Numbered from the stretch's first letter, positions 34,569 to 46,708 are shown. The stretch is 64,000 nt of DNA from Voacanga thouarsii (GCA_026120185.1 JANUWF010002121.1:743501-807500); one strand, 5' to 3'. Numbers and translations: made by a program. The notes: generated by a model not told the origin, from the letters alone.

Positions 34569-36058
34569 TCACTTTCCAGATGATTTTGGTTTAGGAGAAG
34601 CAGAAGTTGCTACTGTTTCCTTAATTGGAGATGGTTTTTGAACTGGTTCAACATGGTCTTTCTCTACAACAGGTTGATCAGATTCTTCCTCCAAGACAGG
34701 TTCTTCCTTTTCTTGAGCAGATAGTGTTGGGGAAGATACTGATGCATTAGTTTTTGCACTCATTTCAACTGCAGACATTCTGTTTCCAAGACTATGAAGT
34801 TTAGAGCTGAGAAAATCCAATTTCACAGCTAGAGAATTTATGGTATCCAGTATACTTTCAGATAAGCTTGTATCTTTTTCTTTTCCCTTAGTAGAAGATT
34901 CTACCTGAGGATCATCATCAAATTTTCTCTTTGTTCCTGCACTAGGAATAGAATTTCCTTCCTCTTTGATTTTCATCAAATTTTCTCTTTCCTTTCCTGC
35001 AGCGTCTCTCAATAGTTTCCATTCATTATTTACCCTCACATAACCCATTCTTTCAAAGGAATCAAAACTGTACACATTCATCTTTGATGGATCACTAGGA
35101 ACTGAATTTAAATCAACCTAAAAATAACTAAACACTCTGGACAACAAATTTCCATAAGGCAGAGCTTTACTTGAAGTGTTCCTTGATTGCAACATTAATT
35201 TTGTAGCTAAAAACCCAAAGTTTATCTGCCTACCATCTACTAGGGCTAACATGATTACCATTTGTAAAATGCTTATGGAAGTCTTATATTCATAGCTCAG
35301 TACCACCATGGTAGACACCATGTGGTGTAGAATTCTTCCAACCCCATTAAGCCACTTTGTGCTTCTATTTCTAGAGTTTTCAAAATTCTTCCCTCCAGTG
35401 AAGATTTCCTCAAATTTTTTCAAAACAAAAATATCATTCCCTTCAAGAAATTTATTTAACTTAAAGTACTGAATTCCAACATTCCTCACATCACATATCC
35501 TATTTAACAGACGATGATCAAACGCAATGTCTTTACCTTTCACCCTTGACACATACCAATGAATCATGAATCCACCATCAGTTTCTTCTAGTCGACCTTT
35601 TCTTAAATTCGCATAAAATTCCTAGACAAGAGGAGTGAACAATTTCTCATCAACAGATAGCAAACTGTCCCATCCTATGTGTTCAAACATATCCAAAACA
35701 TTTGAAATATTAAGAAAAGCCGAAGGATTAGCACGGTAACCAGAGATAACCGTTTTGTTCTTGACACCTAGTCATTATAATCCGTTTCACATTTAGAGTC
35801 AATGAAGCGAAGTGCTTGATTTTTAGAACTCATTTGTTCCGGAGAAGACTTTGATGAATCGTAGTGAGATATCGAGAAGTCTGGTTGAGGAGAAACTTTT
35901 TTCCCTTTTTCCTTGCTTGAAATCGAACTCTTTTTCTTCATCTTCAGAGATATTTTGTGCCCCTTCTTTGGTTTTGGAACCGAAGATTTTATCTTTGCCA
36001 TCGGTAAGATCAAGGCTTTTCTCTTTTTGGACAGTTGGATTTTGAAGAAGAAGAACAC
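34569..36058 (-). pseudogene. C extra ORF downstream of pol (env-like position), broken
   Basis: On the minus strand this reading frame lies between RNase H and the 3' LTR, where SIRE/Maximus copia elements carry an additional, often env-like, ORF. Three open pieces follow one another: 36058-35768, very basic with KSSVPKPKKGHKISLKMKKK; 35567-35118, with RVKGKDIAFDHRLLNRICDV and STKWLNGVGRILHH; and 35081-34569, with a likely coiled coil (SILDTINSLAVKLDFLSSKL) and an acidic Pro-rich tail. One frameshift lies at about 35765; in-frame stops are at about 35625 and at 35118. I see no signal peptide or membrane segment. The middle part resembles the domain called putative plant transposon protein in plant genomes. 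Function is unknown. Confidence 0.72.
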
Positions 36059-36436
36059 AAATTTTTTTTTTTTTTGGAAAAAGCGGTTACGAGGGTTTTG
36101 AGAAAAAAATCAGAGTACTTTGAATGTCTTGAATAATGTGAAATAAAGTGCATTGAAAGGATAAGTTTTTCACAAAAGTTTAGAAAAATGCGCAAACCAA
36201 TTTTTTTGAAATTCAAAATTTGGAATAAGGAAATATATTAAGGTAAGTTTAGAACTTGACCTAATCCGAAATTATCATCCAAAAGAGTATTTGGTTGAGA
36301 TGCATTTTGAATGAGGGATTTGGATTCAAATACTACGTCCAAATCAGTTGTTGGTGCATTTTGGATACAAACACTGTTTCCAAAACCTTTTTCTTCATAG
36401 ATCCTGCATAAATGAGACTTATGCCAAATTGTTAGT
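36059..36436 (-). other. Spacer between C RNase H and extra ORF
   Basis: No coding sequence supported. It would serve as the untranslated link between pol and the extra ORF, or hold signals for its expression, which I cannot identify. Confidence 0.5.
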
Positions 36437-37285
36437 TATCATATTTTTGTAATTCCCAACCATATTCTCAGATTGTTGAATCTTTCCTCAACTAGAGGTT
36501 TAGTGAAGATATCTGTAAGTTGTTCATTCGTTAAAATATATTCAACACACACATCGCTTTTGAGCACATGATCTCGGATGAAATGATGTTTAACTTCTAT
36601 ATGCTTTGTCCTAGAATGTTGAATAGGATTTTTTGTCAGATTGATATCGCTTGTATTATCACATAATATAGGTACGCAATTAAAGTTTGGACTAAAATCT
36701 AGTAATGCATTCTTCAGCTACAAAATTTGAGCACAACAACTGCAAGCTACAATATATTCAGCCTTAGTGGTGGATAAGGATACATACGCCTGCTTTTTAC
36801 TATGCCATGACACAAGAGAGTTTCCAAGAAATTGACAATGGCCATTAGTACTTTTTCTTTCAACTTTGCAGCCTGCATAATCTGCATCAGTGTATCCTAT
36901 AAGATCAAATATGTTAGTATGAGAATACCATAAGCCATAATCATATGTGCCAATTAGATATCAGAGTATGCGTTTTACTTCACATAGATGTGATTCCTTT
37001 GGACAAAATTGAAAGCGAGCACAAAGACATACTGATAACATAATGTCTAGTCGGCCAGCAGTAAGATAGAGTAAACTTCCAATCATACATCTATACTTAT
37101 GTTCATCTACTTTCTTACCCTTTTCATCTTGATCAAGTTTTATAAAATTACTCATAGGTGTGCTAATTTCTTTTGCTTCATTCATTCTAAACCTTTTGAG
37201 CAACTCCTTGGCATATTTAGCTTGATTTATGAAGATCCCATCCTTGGTTTTGCTTAATTTGCAATCAAAGGAAGAAGTTTAGTTC
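36437..37285 (-). pseudogene. C RNase H and RT C-terminus, broken
   Basis: The frame 37203-36961 contains MLKRFRMNEAKEISTPMSNF and CMIGSLLYLTAGRLDIMLSV, the region joining RT and RNase H. RNase H follows: DADYAGCKVERKSTNGHCQF (about 36890-36830), SLVSWHSKKQAYVSLSTTKA with EYI and further on HHFIRDH and TDIFTKPL near 36500. The catalytic acids of the DAD and AEY blocks are present. A stop at about 36718 and a frameshift near 36960 break it. Confidence 0.87.
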
Positions 37286-38010
37286 TCACATCATACTTAT
37301 TTCGAATTCTTGCTGCATGGTCTTAGCAAACATCTTGCACAAAGAGTCATTAGTAGTACAAAAAATGATATCATCAACATAGATTTGAAAAATTAGTAAA
37401 TCACCAGAATTATTAGATTTAATGAACAAGGCGGTATCAATCAAGCCTTTGGAAAAACCTTTTGAAATTAAGAAGCCACTAAGTCTTTCATACCAAGCTC
37501 TTGGAGCTTGCTTTAATCCATAAAGAGCTTTAAAATGTTTGAAAACATGATTTGGAAAGTTCTCATAAATAAAACTAGGAGGTTGTTCAACATATACTTC
37601 CTTCTCAATAAAACCATTTAGGAATGCACTCTTGACATTCATTTGGTAGAGCATGAAATTTTTGAAGGTTGCAACGACAAGTAGCATTCGTATGGATTCT
37701 AGTCTAGAAACAGGAGCGAATGTCTCATCATAATCAATACATTCTTCTTGATTAAATCCTTGGGCGACTAATCTAGCTTTATTTCTAATCACAGTCCTAT
37801 TTTCATCAAGTTTATTTCTAAATACCCATTTTGTACTAATAACAAGATGATTGAGAGGTTTACGAACAAGTTTCCAAACTTGATTTCTTTTAAATTGATT
37901 TAATTCTTCTTACATAGCAATAATCCAAAATTCATCATGCAATGCGATATCAATACAACTAGGTTCAATATTTGAAAGAAGAGCAAAGTTGTCAATGAAA
38001 TACCGTCTAG
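37286..38010 (-). pseudogene. C reverse transcriptase
   Basis: The 168-codon frame 37792-37286 carries KARLVAQGFNQEECIDYDET, FAPVSRLESIRMLL, QMNVKSAFLNGFIEKEVYVE, HVFKHFKALYGLKQAPRAWY and an intact YVDD box at 37370-37381. Upstream (about 38010-37800) FKRNQVWKL and KWVFRNKLDEN are readable, with a stop at about 37915 in the preceding part. It is the best preserved RT of the window. It would copy element RNA into DNA within the particle. Confidence 0.92.
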
Positions 38011-39221
38011 TTTTAACTCCATAGTTTGGATCCCCAATAATTTGTTCCTTGGGATGAGCTGTTTTGTATTTTCAGTCTTTTGGCAATTGTTGATTCGTAG
38101 AATCTTCAGTTTGTTCTTTTCTTTGTTCAGCTTGCAGCTCTTCAATCTCTTCTTCTTTTGTATGAGTATCTAACGGTGGAGCTTTGACATGATCTAACTT
38201 AACTTTTTTTGAACTTCCTACATCATCGTCATCTATTTTTGAAGTAAAAATATTAGATTCATTAAACACAACATGCACGGATTCTTCCACATAAAGAGTT
38301 CTTTTGTTGTATACTCTATATACATTTTCATTGGAAGAGTAACTAAGAAATATGGCCTCATCGGATTTGCTGTCAAATTTTCCAATATTATCTCGGGTAT
38401 TTAAGATAAAAAATTTACATCTAAATGCCTTAAAATAAGAGATAGATGGAGTTTTGTCAAACATAAGTTCAAAAGGAGTTTTTCTCAAAAACGGTCTTAG
38501 CATAACTCGATTTATTATATAGCAAGCTGTATTAACAGCTTCCGCCCAAAAATATTTTGGAAGGACATTTTCACAAAGCATTGATCTAGTCATTTCTTGC
38601 AAAGTACGATTTTTCCTTTCAACAATACCATTTTGTTGAGGGGTTTTTGCTACTGAAAAATTGTGAAAGACTCCATTTTCATCACATACGTGAGTAAATT
38701 CACTGTTACAGAATTCTTTGCCATTATCACTTCTAATAGAAATCAGTTTGCATCCAATTGAGTTTTGGATGCGTTTAATCAATTTCGAAAATTCAAAAAA
38801 GGTTTAATCCTTTTGTCCAAGAAATAAAGTCCAAGTAAATCTAGAAAAATTATTAACAAGCACATATGCATATTTCTTACCTCCAAGACTAGCAGTCCTC
38901 ATTGGTCCAAACAAATCCATATGAATTAATTCAAGTGGTTTTGAGGTAGAAATCATTTTCTTTAGTTTAAAAGAGATTTTGATTTGTTTTCCAAACTGAC
39001 ATGCATTACAAATTTTGTGTTTATCAAACTTCATTTTTGGCAGTCCCCTGACAAGTTCTTTTGAAGATAATTTATTTAGCAAATCAAAAGATACATGACC
39101 TAATCTTCTATGCCAAAAATAACCATCATTGTCATGTACGGATAGACATCTAATACCATTAGCTATAAGGTCATTTAGATAAAACATATATACATTTCCC
39201 ATACGTTTGGTAGTAAAGATA
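38011..39221 (-). pseudogene. C pre-integrase domain and integrase, two frames
   Basis: Frame 39271-38804 (its first codons are solo LTR sequence) holds YFWHRRLGHVSFDLLNKLSS and CNACQFGKQIKISF of the zinc-binding region, then HMDLFGPMRTASLGGKKYAY, the first Asp block. Frame 38782-38072 (236 codons) has the second Asp in SIRSDNGKEFCNSEF and the Glu in NGIVERKNRTLQEM, then YFWAEAVNTACYIINR and FKAFRCKFFILN. A frameshift lies between them at about 38790. Otherwise the core looks intact. Confidence 0.9.
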
Positions 39222-40749
39222 TGCGTATGGATTTGGGTATAAAAATCATATAAAAATAAGTACATTCCCAATCAAGTTTAAATTAAAACGTTAACCCCAA
39301 ATTACATATATGAGCAAGCGTAATCATCATTAACATAGCATAAGGTTCAAACGAGTGTCAATCCTCCAGGAACAAGTATACATTAATCACTTTTCTTTCA
39401 TTGTTTAACCGACTCAATAAAGTTAAAGCAAAATAAAAGAAAATAAAAAAATATATATATGTCAAGGATGGAGAAGTATGCAACTCAAACCATTATTTTG
39501 ACAATCATGATTTTAAAGTACCCAATCATTATCATAACTAATTATTCTCTTAGCATCATGAATGATTAAAGTAGATTCACTTTGATGATCAATCCATGAA
39601 ATCACTACCTTCTAGATAAATTAGAATCACTTGGTCTCATCTCAACTAATTCATCCAAAAGATGCATTAAACACAGTCCTCAATTAAATTCTCTTGGTCT
39701 CGAAAAATTTAAAATATGAAATTAATCAATGAACACTTAGTCTCGGAAGACATCAATTAACTTTCAATTACCAGTTCTAAGTAATCAACCCCCTTGGTCC
39801 ATTAAGTTAATAGCCAACAGAATATGAAATTAATAAATTGAAACTACCATCAACCCCCTTGGTCCAGTAAGTTAATGGAGAGAATCAACCAACTAATCTC
39901 GTAATAAGCACAAGTAATTGAATACCAAGAATAACAATCAATTAATTAAAAGATCAAACAACTCTAAAAATCATGACTATTTAAAATAATGTCAAATTAC
40001 AATAAAACAATTAATACATCATTGTCAAGAAAAAGAAAACAAAGTAAAAAAAAGCACTCATAGACAAGCCTTCTTCTTCTTCCTTTGAAGACTTTCTTGT
40101 ACAACCCTCATTGAATTGAAAAATTCCTCCTTTGATTGAGTGATTTGCTATGACGATCAATGAATTCTCTCGTCTTTCTCTTGTGTTTTTCCTCTATTTA
40201 TAGGTTTGGGAAGTGCCTAAACTCGTTGGTACAATGTTCTTGTCTTAATAGAAGTTGGAAGATACTAAAACTCCACAAATTACCAAAAATCGCATAGAAA
40301 AATCAAAGCACCCCTTTAACTTCAGGGCATAGCTAGCGCCACCTTGGCTCTCGGAGCCGGTGCCGGTTGTGTTCTGTTTCTCCAATTATTTGTCGATTTT
40401 CCTTGAATTCCGCACAATGTATTCCAGAATGCAGCCAGCGCCGCCTTGGCTATTGGAGCCAGTGCCGGTTCCATTTTGTTCCGTCCTGTTTTACCAATTT
40501 TTTATCGCCTCAAAGTTCGTGCAACCAGTGCATGGCCGGTGCCAGTTCCAGTGCCCTAGCCGGCGTCGCCTCTAATCTGTTTCGTGACATTTTTGCTTTG
40601 TTTTACCCCAAAAAATTGAAATAATAAACAAAATACTTTTCCAAGGGTAAATCTCAAATATGAAGGAATATGGTTAGTTATTAAACAAAATGTATCATAA
40701 AAGAGCCTCAAATAACTAGGAAAAATATGACTAATTTAGCCCCTATCAA
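39222..40749 (-). mobile_element. Solo LTR inside element C (Tat/gypsy-like)
   Basis: The pol reading of C breaks off at 40750 and resumes at about 39221; the 1.53 kb between is a separate unit. On the minus strand it begins TGATAGGGGCTAAATTAGTC, like Tat-type gypsy LTRs, and on the plus strand it starts TGCGTATGG. AAAGAT flanks it on both sides (39215-39220, 40750-40755), offset by one base from an exact 5-bp duplication. A minus-strand TATA box lies at 40194-40203. No internal domain is attached. The frames 40360-40624 are GC-rich LTR sequence, not genes. Confidence 0.82.
40194..40203 (-). promoter_or_regulatory. TATA box in solo LTR
   Basis: CTATAAATAG on the minus strand, in the sense of the LTR. 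Confidence 0.6.
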
Positions 40750-41480
40750 AAGATTATTTCAAGATTTGCACTGTCAATTATAGAACAAGAATCCTTTTCA
40801 AAGATGACTTTGCAACCATTATCACAAAGTTGACTGATGCTAAGTAAGTTATATTTCAAATCATCAATAAGTAAAACTTGTTTTATAATGGTTAAGGCGC
40901 TATTACCAATATTACCAATGTCGAGAATCTTTCATTTCTTCTTGTCTCCAAATGTAACAAATCCTTTATTTGTGGTCTGAATATCCTCTTACAAAGCTGC
41001 GTTTCTAGTCATGTGTCTTGAACAACCGCTGTCCAAGAACCCCTTGGTGAAGTTCAAAGACTGTGCCTATACATGAGAAGGAGGAATGATTTTTGGTACC
41101 CACATTTTTTTGGATCCATGAAGGTTAGTAACATTTTCTTTAATTTTCCAAAATGTTATTCCACCGGATTCCACTTTTCTTTTAATAAGACTTCTTGAAA
41201 CTATATGTCCTGATTTTTCACAATATGTGCAAGCTTTTATGTATTTTGTAAGATAAAGTAGCTTTAACATATTGAGACGTGTTATTTTTGTTCTTATTCT
41301 CATGTTCATATCCTAAGCCATTTCGATTTCCAGCATAAGTAAATCTAGGCTTGTAAATTTTGTCCTTATCCTCATGTCTATATCCTAAGCCATTTCGATT
41401 TCCAATTTGATGTTGAGTTCCGAGTAACTTTTTCAGATTGCTTTTACTATTTGTGAATTTTTCAATACAATTGGTAAGAT
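40750..41480 (-). pseudogene. C protease region, broken
   Basis: The minus strand from about 40935 to 40755 reads KILDIGNIGNSALTIIKQVL, LLIDDLKYNLLSISQLCDNG and KVIFEKDSCSIIDSANLEII, the segment following the protease active site in copia elements. About 41060-40990 has a decayed SGCSRHMT-like stretch. Frame 41309-41067 is a linker piece with CEKSGHIV. Stops prevent a continuous reading. Confidence 0.78.
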
Positions 41481-42830
41481 CATTAACTCTATTTTTTCAT
41501 GTCATTAAAAGTGTTAACCATACTTTGAAGAGTTTGAATTTTATCACACAAATTTTTATTTTCCAGAGATGTATATTGCAGAGCAGTCATGATCACATCT
41601 TTCTCAATGATAGCACACATATGTGACTCAAGAGATATTTTGTTATCATTTAACAATATTTCGTTTTCTTCCATCAAATATTTAATTTTTAACTTCATTT
41701 CTTTATTTTTTCTGGATAGTTTTTTTAATTCATGAAACATATCACTTAACAACTCATTTGGATTAACATGCTTTTCAGTCATAGATATAAGTGAATTTGG
41801 TATGAAATTAGATGTAGAAGAGTTTACCTCGTTTTCCAAAGCCATAAAGCATATGTTGGCATTTTGATCTTCAGAATTTCCATCTTCAGACTCAGTTTTA
41901 TTTAAGTCCCAAGTTTCCATCAATCTTTTACCTTTCTTTACCTTCAGATCTTTCTTCTTTTTAAATGTTCCTCCTTCCTTACCTTTTTCAACAGGACAGT
42001 CGGCAATGAAGTGATCAGTGCTTTTATATTCATAACATTGAGGTTTGAATCCTGGGGTTTGTCTTTTCTTTCTCACAAACTTCTTTCCTCTTTTGTAGTT
42101 TCTTTTGTTGAACATTCTCTTGAATTTTTTTTGCTATCATAGCCAAATCTTCATTGTCCATTTCCATGTCCTCACTGCTTATTTCTTCATCTTCATTTTC
42201 AACTTTCAATGCTATCCCTTTTTTGCCTCTATCATGATCATCAGATTCATTAAATCTTTTAAGTTTCATCTTATGAGTTAGAAGAGATCCGATCAGCTCT
42301 TTAGTTGGTAAGGATTTTAAATCCTTAGATTCTTCTACAGCAAGAGTTTTAGGCTGCCAGCTTTTTGGTAAGGTATCTAATTTTTTTGATTTTGTTCTCC
42401 AAGGGAATAAACCTTCCTGTAGGCTTTGAGACTATTTGAGATATTAGTGAATCTTGTAAACATATTCGTGATGCTTTCATTTGGCTTCATTGTAAATAAT
42501 TCATAGTCATGAATCAAAAGCCCCAATTTCGATTCTTTGACTTGGTTTGTCCCCTCATGGGTGACTTCAAGTAATCTCTACATTTCATGGGTTGAATTAC
42601 AACCACTAACACAGTTGTATTCAGTCGCATATAGTGCACAACATAAAATGTTCATAGCCTGAAAATTTAAAGTCATCTTAGCATTGTTTTCCACACTAAA
42701 CTCATCATTCTGTTTAGGTAATTTTATACCATCAACAATTTTTGACGGAATAAAAGGACCATTTTCTATCAAACTCCATAACTCAAAGTTGATAGAAAAC
42801 ACATAGATTTTCATTCTATTTTTTTAGAAA
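41481..42830 (-). pseudogene. gag: C gag, broken
   Basis: Pieces are 42814-42578 (FELWSLIENGPFIPSKIVDG and LNFQAMNILCCALYATEYN), an unframed middle with LIHDYELFTMKPNESITNMF and RFTNISNSLKA (about 42520-42440), 42269-42030, and the long frame 42115-41489 (208 codons). The last has a zinc knuckle CYEYKSTDHFIADCP whose second Cys is Tyr, a lysine-rich part, and a long predicted coiled coil (LFHELKKLSRKNKEMKLKIK onwards). The long acidic and coiled C-terminal part fits the large Gag of SIRE-type elements. Confidence 0.85.
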
Positions 42831-42956
42831 GTATAGTTGCTCCCGTTGAATAAAAGAGGACAATTCGTTGAAGACCCTTCAACATATAGAAAAGAGGATG
42901 AGCTTGCCATGAAGATCTTTTCTACAAGGTTGTTAAACTAAGTGTATGCAGATCAT

Positions 42957-42968
42957 GCTCTGATACCA
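42957..42968 (-). promoter_or_regulatory. C primer-binding site (tRNA-iMet)
   Basis: GCTCTGATACCA on the plus strand, exact complement form, two bases left of the 5' LTR. Confidence 0.93.
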
Positions 42969-42970
42969 AA

Positions 42971-44163
42971 TGAAAAACCTTAAGGGGGGGGGGGGGGTGG
43001 TAAATAAGGTTTTTGGTAAACTAAATTTTTTCCCGAATCGTTTGATATGTAGAATAACAAAGATCATCAAGATTCTTGAACCAACTTTATGGTAACAAAG
43101 AAAGCTATCTAAGAACTCTTTGATATATATATTCGGATTCAGACTAGAAATGGAAATGCAATTCAATAAGAAAAGAGATGAGATATGGTATGTATAGTGG
43201 TTTGATCTTCCAAGATCTACGTCCATTACCTTAAGCTCACACTTAAGGATTGTCAACCAGATTTCATTTACTCCACTTAATGAAATCAAACAATACCACA
43301 TACAAGAGAGGATCACCACAGTAGATTTTTCAAAACCTCTCAAACAAAAAATCACAAAAAGGTTCACCCCAACTAGGTTTTACACCGCAACCTTATACAA
43401 CAATAGAGATTGAATATCAATAGAACAGTAAAGAGCTCACTTATTTGAATAGATGTTTACTAAGATACAAAGCACAAATACTTTTACCTTTGACAAAATA
43501 TGAATTCACTTTGAAACTTTTTAATAAAAGGAGATTTTTGAAAACTTTGAGCAATAGTGTTTCTTAGAAGAATGTTTCAAAAATTTTGTGTCTAATCTTA
43601 TTTAGAGGCTATTTATAGAGCCAAAAAGTGAAATGCCAACAGCTATAATTTTTCTGTTAAAATTATTCGTATTTTGGACTTAGGTTTCGGACGATGATGC
43701 ATCCAAAAGGTAAGTCCAAAAAGACACTTTTTCAGGCAGAAACATTTCAACATAGTTTATAGGTTTTTGGGCGAATCTTTTGGATGCGGAAACATGCAAA
43801 CTACTCAATCTAAAATTTTGAGATTTTCAAAACTTTGAAATCTTCTTCTTTGTGTGCTTCAAGATAAATATCAATTGAATAAAAAAGTAAAGAGGCATAG
43901 GAATTAATAAAAATATCTTAATAACACATCGTAGTCTAAAAATCTTCTATAAGGACTTCTTGGTATGCAATCCCATATACTTTGAACTTCTTTTTGATTT
44001 TCCGTACTTGAATTTCATTGCTCAAGAGTTGCTTATCAATTATACTTGAATGCCTTAGAAGAACAGAGGTCAAACATGTCCTATTACATATAGATTATAC
44101 AAGTTAGTTCACATCAATGTTTGTCATAAGTCAAAACATAGGAGAAAGCCCTTAGGGCTAATA
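42971..44163 (-). repeat. C 5' LTR
   Basis: TGAAAAACCTT to GGGCTAATA, 1193 bp, the last but one base being T where the 3' LTR has C. A run of 14 G is at 42984-42997. The (TA)n of the 3' LTR is only a few units here. Confidence 0.93.
43609..43618 (-). promoter_or_regulatory. TATA box in C 5' LTR
   Basis: CTATAAATAG on the minus strand, about 550 bp from the U3 end of the element; in the active ancestor this LTR would have driven transcription leftward through gag and pol. Confidence 0.6.
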
Positions 44164-44168
44164 ATCAC

Positions 44169-45070
44169 AACCACCCAAAAGTCTAGAAAGTTAAGTGACT
44201 TGACATGAACTTTTCAATATCAAATATCAGTGCAATAAACTCCTTTCACCATACCATATGTCATTCAGTTTAGAGTATGGAATTAGTGCCAACTCCCTTA
44301 AGAAAATTAATTAATTTTGTCCTGAATATTTTAGTACTTGTTTCCCTACTTATCACATGTATCAATTCGAACTAGTTCTAAAACACAGTTGCCTTGGCCA
44401 AGAACTTCTCGAGTAGTGATTCTTACAAGTGGCATTGAGATATTTGCTTCTATTATGAGTGGTGAATTTTTTATTGATCCTCTTAACTATTTTTGTTTAT
44501 TTCATATTGTACCCAATGTCCATCCCACAGGTAATCTTCTAGGGACTCCAGAGATTGGAATCAAAGTACAACGCTTAGCAGACATAGTGCCTTGGATATC
44601 TTAAATCTAGGGATACTTTCATATTTACTACGATGAGATTTTATTACTGATACTAAATAGTTATCCATCTGATTATCTCATAGTTAGGTCATCCAATGTA
44701 CTTGTTCTAGTAACAAGTATCAACATATTAACTTTAAGTATCACAATATTCAGGGATGCGAGAACCATTGCCTAATCAAATCAGGAAGTATTACATGTGT
44801 TAGTCGTAATGCATTAATGATGTCCTAGCTTATTAATACTGTAACTAGAAATAATTTAAGTACAAACACTATTTAGTGTAGTAAGAACCTCACATCATGA
44901 TCTTATTATGATTTCCTTAATACAGTGTTGCATTTGAGACTTTATCTAATAGTTATATTCACACAAAAATATAAATTAATCAAACTGAAAGATAAAGAAT
45001 ACCTTATATTATTAAACAAATATGCAATATACAAAATACATATGACTGCCTCTAGGGCATAACACTAATA
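44169..45070 (-). repeat. A 5' LTR, outer part
   Basis: Continues the LTR cut at 31933; matches 15833-16746. Ends CACTAATA, a one-base change from the CTAACA of the other LTR. Confidence 0.9.
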
Positions 45071-45075
45071 ACTAT

Positions 45076-46694
45076 TATAAAAAAATATAAAAAATTTGGC
45101 TCTCAAAAAAATTGACAGGGAGATTTGTAGGAAGGTTAACAATTTTCTAAATTAAATGTGTAGCTTTAACTAATTAAACTTCCTTAATAGGTAAAGATTT
45201 AGAAATAGTTCCATTGATAGGATGACCACTACTCTCATTACCTACGGATAATCTAATGTTAATATCTTGAATGTAGGTCGGTTAATAATAACATATGTCT
45301 AGGCTTTGATTATAATTCCTTCTTTAGTTCTAGATTCTTGTAGAAATCCATTCTATAAGTGGTTATGCTTAGAATGACATGAGAATTACCACAATCTCTA
45401 ACAAGAATCCATGATGGAAGTTGTGAAGCCGTTGGAACCCCTCTCCTACTTAATCATTTGAGAAAAATAGGTTTTTGGTAAAACATTCTTTTAAAAAAAA
45501 CGTTTGATTTTCATTAACTTTTAGTAAACATCCGAGAATTTAATATTGTTCTTTATGTCAAAGATAGTAACCTTTAAGAGAATAAACCATGAATTTTAAT
45601 TTTCACTATTTAACTTAAAACCATTTATAGGAACTAAAATTCAAAATATTTAAATTCAAATTATTCTTCATGTTAAGGATAATAGCATTTCAAAGAATAA
45701 ATCATTAATTTTATTTTAAATTCCTAAATTCCCTTTTAAAACGTTTTTCTTAATTGTTTTATCTAGAGAAAGAATTAATTTCCCAAAAAACTTGCCCATT
45801 TGATCACAAAATCAAATAAATAGCCATGCTTCCAAAAAATAAACTTTTTATATGTTATTTCTATGCTTTAATTCTTATGTGACCAAATAATATATTAAAC
45901 ATCATAATAATAAAATTTAAATGATCTTATTTAATCATAAGCCATTTTTTTTACTAATCATCTTGATGCAAAATTATTTATCACAAAAAATAAACCATTG
46001 TAGAAAAAATAACTGCGTGTGATATAGGACCCCAAAAGGAAAGAAAATTACAAGGAAATTGGACCCAAAACAAATTTCAGGAAAATCCCGAAACGAACAC
46101 CCAAATCACATTCGAATCTACACGAAAATTGGTCCTTCCCTTGGTGCTAACCAACGGCCAGTTCTTTTTCATTTCACATATGTAGCCAGTCCATAGCTGG
46201 GAAAGCCATGGTCCACATTTTATACATTTTTTTGTCTCACAAAGTCGTGGTCAGTTTAGGGAACGCTAGCCATGGCTAGCCTTCCATTTCCTCTTCTAGC
46301 AGTGAACCAGCTCTTGTCAAGCATGCTGTGGCTAGTTTTGTTTTCCAAGGTGGTGACCCTTGAAGCACTATTTCTCCGTGGTCTCTTCTCTACTTCTATT
46401 CTGATTTGTTTTATTCCTTCTTTCATGGGTTTCTGTGTTGATTAGGCACAAAAATTGTTACAAGATTCTAGTAGAAGAATTGGAATACAATATAAATCAG
46501 CTATGCTTTTCAAATGGGATAGCTTATAATAATAATATACAAGTGCCAATACCTCCATGTGTGAGGTGTATACAACATATACCTATATCAAAAATCACGA
46601 GGGATCTATACAATCACAAAGGTTGAATTTTTATTAGTAAAAGAACCAGCTTTCCAATAATTAACCCTAAGCATGCTTCTAGATTATAACCACG
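45076..46694 (-). other. D untranslated leader (outer part)
   Basis: Lies between the insertion point of A and the primer-binding site of D; its other end is 14961-15050. No coding signal. It includes several inverted or reiterated segments around 46130-46370 with 'ccatggc/gccagt' words. The frame 46435-46626 has no motif. Confidence 0.7.
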
Positions 46695-46706
46695 GCTCTG
46701 ATATCA
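46695..46706 (-). promoter_or_regulatory. D primer-binding site (tRNA-iMet)
   Basis: GCTCTGATATCA on the plus strand, one transition from GCTCTGATACCA, two bases from the LTR. Confidence 0.85.
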
Positions 46707-46708
46707 TT

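Larger units (their letters stand above)
31934..44163 (-). mobile_element. Copia element C (minus), SIRE/Maximus-like, inserted in A 5' LTR
   Basis: LTRs 31934-33147 and 42971-44163 flank, on the minus strand, a primer-binding site, gag, protease, integrase, RT and RNase H, then an additional ORF and the polypurine tract. Flanks are attat (31929-31933) and atcac (44164-44168), which differ by two transitions and are taken as a decayed target duplication. The two LTRs are visibly more alike than those of E1, so this is one of the younger insertions. The extra ORF after pol and the pol sequence point to the SIRE/Maximus group; that is inference. The internal region contains a later solo LTR (39222-40749). 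Confidence 0.9.
15051..45070 (-). mobile_element. Copia element A (minus), split by elements B and C
   Basis: Boundaries are the LTR ends 15051 (TGTTAG) and 45070 (CTAATA for CTAACA), flanked by ACCAT (15046-15050) and ACTAT (45071-45075), a one-transition variant of the same duplication. Its own parts are 15051-16928, 25407-31933 and 44169-45070. It belongs to the same family as E1 and B by protein sequence. B interrupts its RNase H and C interrupts its 5' LTR. Every coding domain is broken. Confidence 0.9.

Noticed and set aside
34569..36058. Host gene with introns
   Set aside because: It lies within element C between RNase H and the polypurine tract, has stops and a frameshift, and no splice sites are needed to explain the pieces.
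40360..40624. Two overlapping frames in GC-richer DNA
   Set aside because: Inside the solo LTR, antisense to its orientation, with no domain.
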